Below are positions 45,068-54,991 of a stretch of DNA of 64,000 nucleotides, in pieces; the first letter of the stretch is position 1; each line of letters opens with the position of its first letter. The notes beneath the pieces are model-generated. The model ran no database searches. It worked only from the letters and a program-made list of their open reading frames with translations, and had not been told where the DNA came from. This stretch comes from Burkholderiaceae bacterium (GTDB taxonomy: Bacteria > Pseudomonadota > Gammaproteobacteria > Burkholderiales > Burkholderiaceae_C). Location: NCBI GenBank assembly GCA_030695205.1, contig JAUYTN010000047.1, forward strand, positions 62,001 to 126,000, written 5' to 3'. A program made the translations under genes and the position numbers.

Positions 45068-46036
45068 ATGAACACTCCACACACCCCTGACACCGACAAC
45101 GGCCGGCGCTCCGACGCACCAGCGCTGTACTGCCCCTTGCGCACCGCCCGCAGCACCACCCTGAACGTGCGCGGCCTGCCCTACCACCTCATGCAGTGGG
45201 GCGAGGCCACGCCTGGGCAAGCGCTGATGGTCATGGTGCATGGGTGGATGGACGTGGGTGCGTCGTTCCAGTTTGTGGTGGACGCGCTGGCGCGCCTGGG
45301 CGAAGAGGGCTGCGTGGTTGCCCCGGATTGGCGCGGCTTTGGCCGCACGCCGACCGGTGGGGCCGACTGCTTCTGGTTCCCCGACTACCTGGCCGACCTC
45401 GATGCGCTGCTGGACCACCTCAGCCCCGATGCCCCCATCCACCTGGTGGGCCACAGCATGGGCGGCAACATCGCCATGGCGTATGCCGGGGTGCGCCCGC
45501 AGCGGGTGCGCCGCCTCATCAACCTGGAAGGCTTTGGTCTGCCCGCCACCCGCCCTGCCCAGGCGCCAGGCCGTATGAGCCAGTGGCTGGATGAGCTCAA
45601 AGCCCTGCGCCAGGGCGACAAGGCCCTGAAAACCTACGACAGCGCCGCCGATGTGGCCCGCCGCCTCATGAAAACCAACCCGCGCCTGAGTGCCGACAAG
45701 GCCCACTGGCTGGCCACCCACTGGGCTGCCCCCGATTCGCTCGGGCGCTGGCACATTCTGGGCGACCCCGCGCACAAGGTGGTCAACCCGGTGCTCTACC
45801 GGGTGGATGAGATGCTGGCCATTCACCAGCGCATCACCGCGCCGGTGCTGGCGGTGGAGGCCAGCCACAACCAGATGGCGCAGTGGTGGCAGGGTCGATT
45901 CACCTTGGAGGAGTACCACGAGCGCCTGAAATCTGTGGCCTCTGTGCGCCTGGAGGTGATCGACGACGCGGGCCACATGCTGCACCACGACCAGCCAGAC
46001 GCGCTGGCCCGGCTGATCCAGTCCTTTCTGGGCTGA
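45068..46036 (+). CDS. Alpha/beta hydrolase
   Basis: 322-residue alpha/beta-hydrolase-fold enzyme. The oxyanion region is ALMVMVHGWMDVGASFQFVV (HGW) and APDWRGFGRTP is the usual loop. The nucleophile elbow is LVGHSMGGNIAMAYAG (Ser in GHSMGG), and the catalytic His is in DDAGHMLHHDQPDALA. Start 45068 (MNTPHTPD) is chosen. The substrate is unknown; esterases and epoxide-hydrolase-like enzymes share this form. Divergent from the acyl-CoA ligase with 209 bases between starts. Confidence 0.88.
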   Translation: MNTPHTPDTDNGRRSDAPALYCPLRTARSTTLNVRGLPYHLMQWGEATPGQALMVMVHGWMDVGASFQFVVDALARLGEEGCVVAPDWRGFGRTPTGGADCFWFPDYLADLDALLDHLSPDAPIHLVGHSMGGNIAMAYAGVRPQRVRRLINLEGFGLPATRPAQAPGRMSQWLDELKALRQGDKALKTYDSAADVARRLMKTNPRLSADKAHWLATHWAAPDSLGRWHILGDPAHKVVNPVLYRVDEMLAIHQRITAPVLAVEASHNQMAQWWQGRFTLEEYHERLKSVASVRLEVIDDAGHMLHHDQPDALARLIQSFLG

Positions 46037-46129
46037 GAGGCTGAGGCCGGACCACCCGGACCGACTGGCCAGTGCGCACCGGTTGCGTGAGAAAATGGCC
46101 GTTTTGAATCAGACAAAGACGGCCACATC

Positions 46130-47234
46130 ATGGAAGCAGAACGCATCAACCTCATCAGCAACCGACTCTCCGACCTGAGCGAACGGGTGGTTGAGTTACG
46201 GAGGTATCTTTGACTACGATGCCAAAGCCCTGAAGCTGTCGGAAGTCAACTCGGCCCTCGAAGACCCCAAGGTCTGGGACAGCCCCAAACGTGCTCAGGA
46301 GCTGGGCAAAGAGAAAAAATCCCTCGAAGACGTGGTGTTGGTGTTGGACAACCTCACCAGCGAGCTGGCCGACAACGGCGAACTGTTCGAGATGTCCAAA
46401 GAAGACGGCGACGAAGCCGGCCTGCTGACCATTGAAGGCGAAGCGGCCAAGCTGGGCGACATTGTCGAAAAGCTGGAATTCCGCCGCATGTTCAACAACC
46501 CGGCCGACCCGCTCAATTGCTTTTTGGACATACAGGCCGGCGCCGGTGGCACCGAGGCATGCGACTGGGCCAGCATGCTGCTGCGCCAGTACCTGCGCTA
46601 CGCCGAACGCAAAGACTTCAAGGCCACGCTGGAAGACGAAACCGCTGGCGACACCGCGGGCATCAAAAGCGCCACCATCAAAATTGAAGGCGAATACGCC
46701 TTTGGCCTGCTGCGCACCGAGACCGGCGTGCACCGCCTGGTGCGCAAAAGCCCGTTCGACAGCTCGGGCGGCCGCCACACCAGCTTTGCCAGCGTGTTTG
46801 TGTACCCCGAGATCGACGACTCGATCGAGATCAACATCAACCCGGCCGATGTGCGCACCGACACCTTCCGCGCATCGGGCGCGGGCGGCCAGCACATCAA
46901 CAAGACCGACTCTGCCGTGCGGCTGACGCACATTCCCACGGGTATCGTGGTGCAATGCCAGGATGGCCGCAGCCAGCACAGCAACCGCGACGTGGCCTGG
47001 AAGCGCCTGCGCAGCCGCCTGTACGACCACGAACTGCGCAAGCAGCAGGAAGAACAGCAAAAGCTGGAAGACACCAAAACCGATGTGGGCTGGGGCCACC
47101 AGATTCGCTCGTATGTGCTGGACAACAGCCGCATCAAGGACCTGCGCACCAACGTCGAAATCTCGGCCACACAGAAGGTACTGGATGGCGACCTCGATGC
47201 TTTCATCGAGGCCTCGCTCAAGCAAGGCGTCTGA
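46130..47234 (+). CDS. prfB: Peptide chain release factor 2 (programmed +1 frameshift)
   Basis: RF2 reads UGA and UAA stops. The first 27 codons from ATG 46130 end in CTT TGA (46208-46213). Skipping the T at 46211 joins GAC TAC GAT and continues to 47234, total 367 residues. An internal Shine-Dalgarno-like GGAGG lies just before TAT CTT T, as in the classic autoregulatory site of prfB. Downstream are the SPF recognition motif ([17 protein letters not shown]) and the GGQ peptidyl-hydrolysis motif ([16 protein letters not shown]). Low RF2 favours the shift and restores RF2. Confidence 0.97.
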
Positions 47235-47309
47235 ACGCCCTCGCCCCGTGCCCTGCCCCCACCGCCCACCGACCGCGCACCCCTGCGCGCCCACTTGCAA
47301 GGAATTCCC

Positions 47310-50030
47310 ATGATGTCATTTCGAGAGGGTCCATCTGTCGCCATCAAGCGCGAGGACTACACCGCTCCGGCATTCTGGATCGACACGGTTGACCTGACGT
47401 TCGACCTGGACCCCGCCAAAACCCGAGTACTCAACCGCATGCGCGTGCGCCGCAACCCAGATGTGGCAGCCCAGCCGCTGAGGCTGGACGGCGACGAGCT
47501 GAACCTGGCGCGTGTGCAGGTCAACGGCCAGGGAACCAGCTTCAAAATGGAGGGCGGCCAGCTGGTGCTGGCCAACCTGCCCGAGGGCGTGGAGCCCATC
47601 GAGCTGGAAATCTTCACCACCTGCGCCCCAGCCAAAAACACCAAGCTGATGGGCCTGTACGTCAGCCAGGACACTTTTTTCACCCAGTGCGAGGCCGAGG
47701 GCTTTCGGCGTATCACCTACTTCCTGGACCGCCCGGACGTGATGGCCAGCTACACCGTCACCCTGCGTGCCGACAAGGCCAAGTACCCCGTGCTGCTGAG
47801 CAACGGCAACCTGGTGGAAGAAGGCAGCCTGGGCGATGGCCGCCACTTTGCCAAGTGGGTGGACCCGCATAAAAAGCCCTGCTACCTGTTTGCCCTGGTG
47901 GCCGGCAGCCTGGTGTGCCGCAGCCAGCCCATCCGCACCCGCAGCGGCACCGACCACCTGCTGCAGGTGTATGTGCGCCCCAGCGACCTCGACAAAACCG
48001 AACACGCCATGAACTCGCTCATGGCCTCCATTGCCTGGGACGAAACCCGCTTTGGCCTGCCGCTGGACCTGGAGCGCTTCATGATCGTCGCCACCAGCGA
48101 CTTCAACATGGGCGCCATGGAGAACAAGGGCCTGAACATTTTCAACACGAAATACGTGTTGGCCAGCCCCGCCACCGCCACTGATGTGGACTTTGGCAAT
48201 GTGGAAAGCGTGGTGGCCCACGAGTACTTCCACAATTGGACGGGTAACCGTGTCACCTGCCGCGACTGGTTCCAGCTCAGCCTGAAAGAAGGCCTGACCG
48301 TGTTCCGCGACCAGGAATTCAGCATGGACATGGCGGGCAGCCCATCGGCCCGCGCCGTCAAGCGCATTGAAGACGTGCGCGTGCTGCGCACCGCGCAATT
48401 CCCGGAAGACGCGGGCCCCATGGCCCACCCGGTGCGCCCCGACAGCTACCAGGAAATCAACAACTTCTACACCGTCACCGTCTACGAAAAAGGTGCCGAG
48501 GTGGTGCGCATGATGCAGTCGCTGGCCACGGCCAACGCCTCCGACGACGGCCGCGCTGGCTTTGCCGCTGGCATGAAGCTGTATTTCGAGCGCCACGACG
48601 GCCAAGCCGTGACCTGTGACGACTTTGCCAACGCCATTGCCGATGCCAACCCCCACAGCCCCCTGGCTCAGCACCTGCCGCAGTTCAAGCGCTGGTACAG
48701 CCAGGCGGGTACGCCTCGGGTGAGCGTTCGGGGCTACTTCGACGCGCCATCGGGCACCTACGCCCTGACATTCAACCAGACCTGCCCCGCCACCCCTGGC
48801 CAGCCGGACAAAGCCCCCTTCGTCATCCCCATGGCCATGGGCCTGCTCAGCCAGGATGGCAAACCCCTGCCTGTGCAGCTAGAAGGCGAGCCCCCCGCCA
48901 CCGCCGACACCCGCACCTTTGTGCTGACCGAGGCCAGCCAGACACTGGTGTTTGCAGGCCTGAGCGCCGAGCCAGTGCCGTCGATGCTGCGGGGGTTCAG
49001 TGCCCCGGTGGTGCTGGACTTTGCCTACACCGATGAGCAGCTGCTGACCCTGCTGGCCCACGATGCCGACGCCTTCAACCGCTGGGAAGCCGGGCAACAG
49101 CTGGCCCTGCGCATCGCCAAAGAGCTGATAGCAAACAATTCAACACCAACAAGCGATAAGGCACTTAATAGCTCATATATTTCTGCCATGCGTGCGGTGC
49201 TGCGTCACCCGTCGCTTGACCCTGCCTTCAAAGAACTGGTGCTGACGCTGCCCGCCGAAACCTACCTGGCCGAACAGCTGGAGGTGGTGGACCCCCAGCG
49301 CATCCACGCGGTGCGCGAGGCCATGCGCTCCGCGCTGGCGGTGCAGCTCAAGACAGACTGGGCCTGGGCCTTTGAGACCCACAGCCACAGCGGCGCGTAC
49401 TCGCCCGACGCCCCATCATGTGGCCGCCGCGCACTGGCCAACCAGGCACTCACCCACCTGTGCCTGGCTGCCCAGGCCAGTGGTGACCCGGTGTGGCCAG
49501 GCAAGGCACTGCAGCGCTTCAAAGATGCCAGCAACATGACCGACCGCTTCGGCGCACTGGCCGCACTGGTCAGCGCCGGTCACCCGCTGGCGGCCAACGC
49601 CTTGCAGCGCTTCCATGCCCTGTTCAAAGACGAAGCCCTGGTCATTGACAAATGGTTTGCTCTGCAGGCCGGCAGCCCAGACCGCGGCGGCGAGGTGCTC
49701 GGCCTCGTCAAGCGGCTGATGGCCCACCCCGACTTCCAGGTGCGCAACCCCAACCGGGCGCGCAGCGTCATTTCCACCTACTGCCAGGCCAACCCGGCCG
49801 CGTTTCACCGGGCAGACGCCGCAGGCTACGTGTTCTGGCAGGAGCAGGTCATCGCGCTGGACGCCATCAACCCCCAGGTGGCGGCCCGGCTGGCGCGGGC
49901 CCTGGACCGCTGGAAAAAACTGGCCGAACCCTACCGCAGCGCCGCCCGCGAGGCCATTGCCCGTGTGGCCGCTCGCACCGAGCTCAGCAACGACGTTCGG
50001 GAAGTCGTGGGCCGTGCGCTGGCCGACTGA
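47310..50030 (+). CDS. pepN: Aminopeptidase N (M1 family)
   Basis: Zinc metallopeptidase removing N-terminal residues, 906 residues from ATG 47310. The exopeptidase motif is [19 protein letters not shown] (GAMEN). The zinc motif is [15 protein letters not shown] (HExxH, about residue 304) with the distant Glu in [14 protein letters not shown]. The E. coli-type DUF3458 Ig-like and helical C-terminal domains follow. Residues about 605-623 ([16 protein letters not shown]) are encoded by a dispersed repeat within the helical domain. An upstream TTG start is possible but less likely. Lies 42 bases before fbp. Confidence 0.96.
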   Translation: MMSFREGPSVAIKREDYTAPAFWIDTVDLTFDLDPAKTRVLNRMRVRRNPDVAAQPLRLDGDELNLARVQVNGQGTSFKMEGGQLVLANLPEGVEPIELEIFTTCAPAKNTKLMGLYVSQDTFFTQCEAEGFRRITYFLDRPDVMASYTVTLRADKAKYPVLLSNGNLVEEGSLGDGRHFAKWVDPHKKPCYLFALVAGSLVCRSQPIRTRSGTDHLLQVYVRPSDLDKTEHAMNSLMASIAWDETRFGLPLDLERFMIVATSDFNMGAMENKGLNIFNTKYVLASPATATDVDFGNVESVVAHEYFHNWTGNRVTCRDWFQLSLKEGLTVFRDQEFSMDMAGSPSARAVKRIEDVRVLRTAQFPEDAGPMAHPVRPDSYQEINNFYTVTVYEKGAEVVRMMQSLATANASDDGRAGFAAGMKLYFERHDGQAVTCDDFANAIADANPHSPLAQHLPQFKRWYSQAGTPRVSVRGYFDAPSGTYALTFNQTCPATPGQPDKAPFVIPMAMGLLSQDGKPLPVQLEGEPPATADTRTFVLTEASQTLVFAGLSAEPVPSMLRGFSAPVVLDFAYTDEQLLTLLAHDADAFNRWEAGQQLALRIAKELIANNSTPTSDKALNSSYISAMRAVLRHPSLDPAFKELVLTLPAETYLAEQLEVVDPQRIHAVREAMRSALAVQLKTDWAWAFETHSHSGAYSPDAPSCGRRALANQALTHLCLAAQASGDPVWPGKALQRFKDASNMTDRFGALAALVSAGHPLAANALQRFHALFKDEALVIDKWFALQAGSPDRGGEVLGLVKRLMAHPDFQVRNPNRARSVISTYCQANPAAFHRADAAGYVFWQEQVIALDAINPQVAARLARALDRWKKLAEPYRSAAREAIARVAARTELSNDVREVVGRALAD
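49125..49179 (+). repeat. Dispersed TAGC-N17-AAGCG element, copy 14 (inside pepN)
   Basis: ATAGCA, 17 bases, AAGCG, ATAAGGC, then an A/T-rich end. Frame ATA GCA ... AGC GAT, giving [13 protein letters not shown]. Conspicuously A/T-rich in a GC-rich gene. Confidence 0.88.
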
Positions 50031-50071
50031 CCCGTCCCTCAACCATAGAACCTTCCACCAAGGCGACCCCC

Positions 50072-51091
50072 ATGGCATCCAAAGTTTCACTCACCCGCTA
50101 CCTGGTTGAACAACAGCACCAGAAAGGCCACATCCAGCCCCCGCTGCGCCTGCTGCTCGAAGTGGTGGCCCGCGCCTGCAAGCGCATCAGCCAGGCCGTC
50201 AACAAAGGCGCCCTGGGCGATGTACTGGGCGGCGCAGACACCGAAAACATCCAGGGCGAAACCCAAAAAAAGCTCGACATCATTGCCAACGAGGTGCTGA
50301 TCGAGGCCAACGAATGGGGTGGCCACCTGGCAGCCATGGCATCCGAAGAAATGGACAGCATCTACCCCGTGCCCAACCGCTACCCCATGGGTGAATTCCT
50401 GCTGCTGTTCGACCCCCTAGACGGCTCCAGCAACATCGACGTCAACGTCAGCATCGGCACCATTTTTTCGGTGCTGCGCCGCGTCCAGGAAGACCCCACC
50501 CAAGTAGACCCGGTCAAGGAAAGCGAATTTCTGCAGCCTGGCCACCAGCAGGTGGCCGCAGGCTACTGCGTGTACGGACCTCAGACCACGCTGGTGCTGA
50601 CGGTGGGCGATGGTGTGGCCATGTTCACCCTGGACCGCGAGCAAGGCTCCTTCGTGCTGACCGATGACAACGTGCAAATCCCCGCTGACACCAAGGAATT
50701 TGCCATCAACATGAGCAACATGCGCCACTGGGACGAACCGGTCAAACGCTACGTGGACGAGTGCCTGCAAGGCAAAGAAGGCCCACGCGGCAAAGACTTC
50801 AACATGCGCTGGGTGGCCAGCATGGTGGCCGATGTGCACCGCATCATGACCCGCGGCGGCATCTTCATGTACCCCTGGGACAAGCGCGAACCCAACAAGC
50901 CCGGCAAGCTGCGCCTGATGTACGAGGCCAACCCCATGGCCTGGCTGGTGGAGCAAGCCGGTGGTGCCGCCACCGACGGTACCCGGCGCATGCTGGACGT
51001 TCCTGTGACCCAACTCCACCAGCGGGTACCGGTATTCCTGGGCTCGCGCAACGAGGTAGAGCGAGTCACCAGCTACCACACGACGCTATAA
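50072..51091 (+). CDS. fbp: Class 1 fructose-1,6-bisphosphatase
   Basis: Gluconeogenic/Calvin-cycle phosphatase removing the C1 phosphate of fructose-1,6-bisphosphate, 339 residues. The metal-binding signature is [20 protein letters not shown]; the substrate motifs are [20 protein letters not shown] and [20 protein letters not shown]. It starts [20 protein letters not shown]. tRNA-Thr follows within 12 bases. Confidence 0.96.
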   Translation: MASKVSLTRYLVEQQHQKGHIQPPLRLLLEVVARACKRISQAVNKGALGDVLGGADTENIQGETQKKLDIIANEVLIEANEWGGHLAAMASEEMDSIYPVPNRYPMGEFLLLFDPLDGSSNIDVNVSIGTIFSVLRRVQEDPTQVDPVKESEFLQPGHQQVAAGYCVYGPQTTLVLTVGDGVAMFTLDREQGSFVLTDDNVQIPADTKEFAINMSNMRHWDEPVKRYVDECLQGKEGPRGKDFNMRWVASMVADVHRIMTRGGIFMYPWDKREPNKPGKLRLMYEANPMAWLVEQAGGAATDGTRRMLDVPVTQLHQRVPVFLGSRNEVERVTSYHTTL

Positions 51092-51102
51092 TTCAAGGCT
51101 TC

Positions 51103-51178
51103 GCCGGTGTAGCTCAGTCGGTAGAGCAGCTCATTCGTAATGAGAAGGTCGGGTGTTCGATTCATCTCTCCGGCACCA
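51103..51178 (+). tRNA. tRNA-Thr (CGT), target of island insertion
   Basis: 76 bases with encoded CCA. Acceptor GCCGGTG, D-arm AGCTCAGTCGGTAGAGC, anticodon CGT in CATTCGTAATG. The 3' half from the anticodon loop onward is also present at 61978, so the intact gene is the attL-side copy of an insertion site. Confidence 0.95.
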
Positions 51179-51223
51179 ATACAGCAAAGGAAAGCCCACT
51201 ATTTAAAAGATAGCGGGCTTTTT
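51133..51223. repeat. Left attachment repeat (att) of the tRNA-Thr islands
   Basis: 91 bases running from the anticodon loop of tRNA-Thr through its terminator. It matches 61978-62068 at 90 of 91 positions. Copies in the same orientation flank the first island. Confidence 0.92.
51190..51223 (+). terminator. Intrinsic terminator after tRNA-Thr
   Basis: AAAGCCC-A-CTAT pairs with ATAG-C-GGGCTTT around a 7-base loop and ends in a T-run. It lies within the att repeat, so a second copy (62034-62069) ends the right repeat. Confidence 0.85.
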
Positions 51224-51226
51224 GTT

Positions 51227-51250
51227 CATCTAACACCCATCTAACATTTG
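51227..51250. repeat. Left arm-type repeat pair (CATCTAACA x2)
   Basis: 24 bases with CATCTAACA twice in tandem, four bases inside the left att repeat. An identical 24-base copy lies at 61839-61862 just before the integrase start. Paired short repeats near both ends are the expected look of arm-type integrase binding sites. Confidence 0.65.
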
Positions 51251-52185
51251 CACGCCGCTGGCCCATCCAGCAGCGCAAAAAATGCCAACCGCCACGCATG
51301 GCTCGGTCCGGCCACAGCGAAAATATGTTCTAGGTGTTTTCCCTAGGTGTCGTGGTCCCGCCAGCAGGTGATCTGTGAGATTCCCTATAGTTGCCGCCAG
51401 TGATCTGGGATTTCCTCGCACCTCTGCCGACCTCACCCTAAGGTGGCCTAATTTTTCAGGGAAGTGCCGCACCGCCAAAGAAGCACGCACTCAGTGCGCC
51501 CTACCTTGCGCTTGAGATCGTCCACCGTCAGGCGCGCCACGAAAGCTTCGCGGTTGTCGCCAGCGGCCAGGGTGTCCTCCTGCAACTTGAAGTGGCGCAA
51601 CTTGAGCCACCTAAAGTTCAGGCCGAATCTCAGGCGGCCCAACCCGACTTCTTATGTCCCCGTGCATCAAGCTGGGTGGAATCACTGTTTCCACCCAGGT
51701 CCGCAGGATGCAGCGCCTCCCAAGCCACTTTGCGCCGCTTGGTGAATGCCGTGCGCTGTGCTCAGGTGCCACCAGAACACGCTGTGACGCACGTCCAGCA
51801 GGTGCAGGCCACTACCCCATGCAAGTCGCTTGCAAACGCACCACAGCGCACGGCTGAATCGGTGGTGGTCTGTTTAGGTGAAACCTATCAGGCACGGTTC
51901 GTGCGGGTTGCACTATCTGTGCCATGGCGTTTTGATTGCTTCGGCCTATGGCATGTCTGAAAAATGCCGCCATCCCTCTGGTGTGCATTCAGGCGAGAAA
52001 AAACCCGGCTCAGTGGCTTGAGTTGGGCTGACGGCGTTTTCTGCGTTCCTGCTTGGAACCCCTAGACAATACCAAACATCAGGTGCATTGGCGCTCCGGC
52101 GTGAGGATCAATCTATGGCAAACTTGGACTGTAGCCGCTACGAAATATCAGAACCTTATATCTTTATGCAAGACGGAGATTAATT
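51251..52185. other. Left end of island 1, no supported gene
   Basis: About 930 bases with only short or shadow open frames. A 64-codon minus-strand frame (51642-51448) ends KLQEDTLAAGDNREAFVARL and 29 more residues and may be a gene remnant, but I cannot assign it. A 22-codon plus-strand frame (52115-52183) ends 2 bases before the next gene. The region looks decayed. Confidence 0.45.
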
Positions 52186-52863
52186 ATGAAGTGGTTGTCA
52201 GCAAAAATTGTCATTATCGCTTTTATTGTTTCTAGATGCTATACGCTGTCATACGCGCAGTCCGTTAACAAGTGCGTGAGTCAGAACGGTATCGTGACAT
52301 ACAGCGATACGCTCTGCCCTGCATCAGCGGAAAAGCGCGGTGTCATTTCAGCGCGGCCCAACGAAGTATCCAGTGAGGGTGCTAGGCAACTGATAGCCCG
52401 ACAAAGGGCTTCGGAAAAAGTAGCGCAACCAAATACCCAGAACGTCCAACAATATCTTATGCAAATGGAGCAGACGATGGGTATGCCCCTGAAAAACATC
52501 GCGTCAGCCAGCACGAGGCGTAGCATTATTGAAGGAGCTGCTAGTGTTGCGCGATCTAATGGGCAAAGTGGACAACAATTCATTAAACAGATGGAACAGG
52601 CAATGGGCCTGCCACTCAAAAGCATTGCTTCTGCGAGCACTAGGGAGGCAATTATTGATGGGAGTACGCGAATTGATATCGAGCGTGCAGGCGGAACTTA
52701 CACCCCGATCGCGAAAAGTCCCGTAAAAAAAGCACCACTCATGAGAACCTGTCAAACCTTCGGAAGTATTACAACATGCAGTGACGGGGTAAATTATCAC
52801 AACTCAGGTCAACAGTCTTATGGTTCGGATGGAAGTATAACCACTCACTTAGGTGGCCGATAA
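52186..52863 (+). CDS. Secreted DUF4124-like protein with two 34-residue repeats (island cargo)
   Basis: 225 residues with an N-terminal signal-type sequence (MKWLSAKIVIIAFIVSRCYT, cleavage near residue 25). A DUF4124-like strand pair follows (KCVSQNGIVTYSDTLCP, about 29-45), with two Cys likely bridged. Residues 88-121 and 130-163 are near-identical repeats (QQYLMQMEQTMGMPLKNIAS and QQFIKQMEQAMGLPLKSIAS, each followed by AST(R)). The tail is CQTFGSITTCSDG plus a Gly/Ser-rich end. Much A/T-richer than its neighbours, indicating recent acquisition. Periplasmic or surface location inferred; function unknown. Confidence 0.75.
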   Translation: MKWLSAKIVIIAFIVSRCYTLSYAQSVNKCVSQNGIVTYSDTLCPASAEKRGVISARPNEVSSEGARQLIARQRASEKVAQPNTQNVQQYLMQMEQTMGMPLKNIASASTRRSIIEGAASVARSNGQSGQQFIKQMEQAMGLPLKSIASASTREAIIDGSTRIDIERAGGTYTPIAKSPVKKAPLMRTCQTFGSITTCSDGVNYHNSGQQSYGSDGSITTHLGGR

Positions 52864-53111
52864 AATTTACGGCAAGCAAATCCCACACCAAAAATCGTAT
52901 GCTGTGAAAGTAAGAATCTCGGTGTGCGAGGTGGTTTCAGAAATTAGCTGATGAGTTGATTTCATTCAAACTGAGGTCCCTACAAGAACTCGATTGAAAA
53001 GTGACCATCCCCCCGGCAAGGCCGAGGGCTTTCAAGTTGTGAGCCGCTCAAAGCGGCTAATCGAGGACGCTCACGCGGCCCCGGCTCTTTGCGTCACCTA
53101 CTCGGTGACGC
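52864..53111. other. Non-coding stretch with two small hairpins
   Basis: No gene supported. AGCCGCT / AGCGGCT (about 53042-53058) and GTCACC / GGTGAC (about 53093-53109) form short stems; either could terminate the upstream cargo transcript. Confidence 0.4.
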
Positions 53112-53319
53112 TTATCTCCACAGCATCAGCTGATCCAACCTCTCACCCTCTCGCCCTCTCACACTCTCGCTCCTGCTCCCGGTGTGCGTGTCATCCAGGA
53201 TGGTGATGGTATCGCCATCGGCCACATTGATGACCTTGCCCAGCAAGTGTCTCGGCCTGCACCTGCAACACCACGCACAGCGCCATCATGGTGGCCGCCG
53301 TTTTGAATGTCATTTGCAT
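53112..53319 (-). pseudogene. Staphylococcal-nuclease-like (thermonuclease) gene remnant
   Basis: From ATG 53319 the frame gives a signal peptide (MQMTFKTAATMMALCVVLQV, then QAETL). A one-base shift is needed to continue with LGKVINVADGDTITILDD, the opening strand of SNase-type nucleases with its DGDT motif. The sequence then loses homology and stops at 53112. A frameshift plus loss of the catalytic remainder makes it a decayed fragment. Confidence 0.65.
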
Positions 53320-53490
53320 GGGGATTTATTCTGCGCGTGGGATACAGGTGGGTTTCCGTCCAGGGCAGACTCCAGACTTTTGATGCCCCCCTGGGTGGTC
53401 GATCAAGCTCCACCGTGCGCAAAGCGCCTTCCACCAGTGCGCTCTGTCTGTCACCCGGCCCGAATATATGCCCGCACGCTTGCAGCTCCG

Positions 53491-53712
53491 TCAGGGTGGC
53501 CAGTTGCCCACAGCTTTCATTTCCCGAATCAGCTCATTGGTGCGCCGCGCCAGCACACGTAGCTGTGGCCTGAATCCACCCTTGAAGGCGTTGCGCCGGG
53601 TGACGGCCTTGCCTTCAGGTGTCACTGGCCCGCTGGCGCTCTGCCACGGCTTCCAGGTTCGAATCAATGCGGCCTGACGTGCGCGCCGCTCCGGTGTCCA
53701 ACCATTGGCCAT
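53491..53712 (-). CDS. Conserved small protein of integrated elements (MANGWTPERR family)
   Basis: 73 residues from ATG 53712: MANGWTPERRARQAALIRTW, then GPVTPEGKAVTRRNAFKGG. Very basic, with the look of a family often seen near integrases in betaproteobacteria. No catalytic motif is visible; nucleic-acid binding is possible from charge. Its start overlaps the end of the upstream gene by 98 bases. Last gene of the island's minus-strand run. Confidence 0.65.
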   Translation of the reverse strand: MANGWTPERRARQAALIRTWKPWQSASGPVTPEGKAVTRRNAFKGGFRPQLRVLARRTNELIREMKAVGNWPP

Positions 53713-54292
53713 GATCGTTCTCCAATACTCTGTTCTGCTCAATCGGGCTTTCATGTGCGCCCGTGCGGGTGGTTTGGTTGGTGACGGGTTGGTTGCCGTA
53801 GTTGACTTGCTGGTGGCCATGGGCAATGTTGGCTTGTCTGGCAAACACCGCTTGCCGTGGGTTGCGAAGCTCTCCCAAGGTCTTGAGGGTCTGGGTGCAG
53901 TTGGTCTGCGCCCTCAGCGCCAGCCCGGTCAGTGTCTGAATGAACTCGCGGTTGTTTTGCAGCTTTGCCCGGTTGGCCAGATCAACGAACATGGCTTGCA
54001 GTGCCGCAGCTTGATTCAGCAGCATGGCCTCCGCTTGGTGGATGCGCTCGCAATCGGCCTTGATTGCATCGGCCTGCCTTGCCATCGCATCGTGTACGGG
54101 TGCAACGCCCACGCCGTCGACGGGCAGGTAGTTGTGAACCACCATGGCATTCAGCCTGCCCGATGTGACCAGCTCAGCGCCATTGCGGGCTTGTTCCTCC
54201 GGTGTCTTGGCGGGCACAGAAAACGCTTCGGGGTTGCGTTGTTTGGTGGCAGGTGTCGAGGTTTTGGTGGAGTTGGTTTTCTTGTCAGTCAT
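53615..54292 (-). CDS. Conserved hypothetical protein of integrated elements
   Basis: 225 residues from ATG 54292 (MTDKKTNSTKTS). After a Lys/Thr-rich tip come helical segments: ADAIKADCERIHQAEAMLLN, QAAALQAMFVDLANRAKLQN, and TGLALRAQTNCTQTLKTLGE, followed by LRNPRQAVFARQANIAHGHQ. The QAMFVDLA...RAQ...L..LRNPRQ...RQANIA pattern recurs in phage/island neighbourhoods of Burkholderiales. Role unknown. It begins 11 bases after the preceding gene. Confidence 0.65.
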   Translation of the reverse strand: MTDKKTNSTKTSTPATKQRNPEAFSVPAKTPEEQARNGAELVTSGRLNAMVVHNYLPVDGVGVAPVHDAMARQADAIKADCERIHQAEAMLLNQAAALQAMFVDLANRAKLQNNREFIQTLTGLALRAQTNCTQTLKTLGELRNPRQAVFARQANIAHGHQQVNYGNQPVTNQTTRTGAHESPIEQNRVLENDHGQWLDTGAARTSGRIDSNLEAVAERQRASDT

Positions 54293-54302
54293 GGCTCGGC
54301 CC

Positions 54303-54656
54303 TCACTGCACACGGTGAATCAGCGTCGGGGCAATCTCCCTTGTCTCCACCCCGATGGCTTGCCGTTCGGCCATGAATTGCGCGATGGATGCTTGCGCCT
54401 CGGATTCGCTCAGGCCCAATTGCTTTGCCACATCCTCCAGGCGATAAACGGGGGTGCCGTCGGCCAGATACCCGCCAGCATCAGGAATCAGGCCCAGCTC
54501 ACGGGCCTTTGCAGTCATTTGCGCATGCAGCTCAGGCGGTGCCAGGTCGAACACGCGCATCAGTGCAGCTTGGGCTTTTGGATGGGTGTCGCCAAGGGTT
54601 TGGGCCAGTCGGTCGCACAGGTGCAGTGCGTCCATGAATTGCGGTGACGGGCTCAT
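54303..54656 (-). CDS. Island cassette protein A (HTH-like, unknown)
   Basis: 117 residues, MSPSPQFMDALHLCDRLAQT. A middle segment PPELHAQMTAKARELGLIPD precedes GTPVYRLEDVAKQLGLSESE and AQASIAQFMAERQ, which has the shape of a helix-turn-helix. A near-identical protein is encoded at 63088-63441. Start ATG 54656 overlaps the upstream gene's stop by 4 bases. DNA-binding is inferred. Confidence 0.7.
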   Translation of the reverse strand: MSPSPQFMDALHLCDRLAQTLGDTHPKAQAALMRVFDLAPPELHAQMTAKARELGLIPDAGGYLADGTPVYRLEDVAKQLGLSESEAQASIAQFMAERQAIGVETREIAPTLIHRVQ

Positions 54657-54991
54657 TGGGCACCGCCTTTCAACTCATCACGCATGCCAGCAAAGACGCG
54701 GCCCATGCGTTCGTTGCCCGCTGCATCCATGGCATCGGCGCACATGGCGGTCACCCGCTTGGACACCTCGCCCATGGTCAGCAGCGTTTCCAGAATGTCG
54801 GCCTGTCGGTAGCCCCCAGCGGCAGCAGCGGCCAGCATGTCGCGTACCGTCTTGGCTGCCCGTGTGCGGCCCTTGGGCGGGGTGTCGTGGCTACCCTCGC
54901 CATAGGCTGTGTCGGCCAGTATCAGCAGGACGGCGGTTGGGTTGAGGTCGTAGGCTTGACCATCGGGTGTGAGGGTGGCGGTCGGTTTCAT
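54653..54991 (-). CDS. Island cassette protein B (unknown)
   Basis: 112 residues, MKPTATLTPDGQAYDLNPTA, then VLLILADTAYGEGSHDT. The helical C-terminal half is RAAKTVRDMLAAAAAGGYRQ and ADILETLLTMGEVSKRVTAM. No recognised domain. A nearly identical copy lies at 63438-63776. Coupled by overlap to protein A. Confidence 0.7.
   Translation of the reverse strand: MKPTATLTPDGQAYDLNPTAVLLILADTAYGEGSHDTPPKGRTRAAKTVRDMLAAAAAGGYRQADILETLLTMGEVSKRVTAMCADAMDAAGNERMGRVFAGMRDELKGGAQ

Noticed and set aside
51448..51642. 64-codon minus-strand frame in the island's left end
   Set aside because: The sequence looks protein-like (LQEDTLAAGDNREAFVARLT) but has no identifiable family and surrounding frames are broken; noted only as a possible remnant.
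52115..52183. 22-codon frame just before the cargo gene
   Set aside because: Could be a leader peptide, but there is no conserved feature or clear ribosome site; too little to call.
52204..52240. Another copy of the dispersed TAGC-N17-AAGCG element in the cargo gene
   Set aside because: CGCTT and GCTA occur there, but the spacing is 15 instead of 18 bases and no GGC or T-rich end follows; treated as chance in an AT-rich gene.
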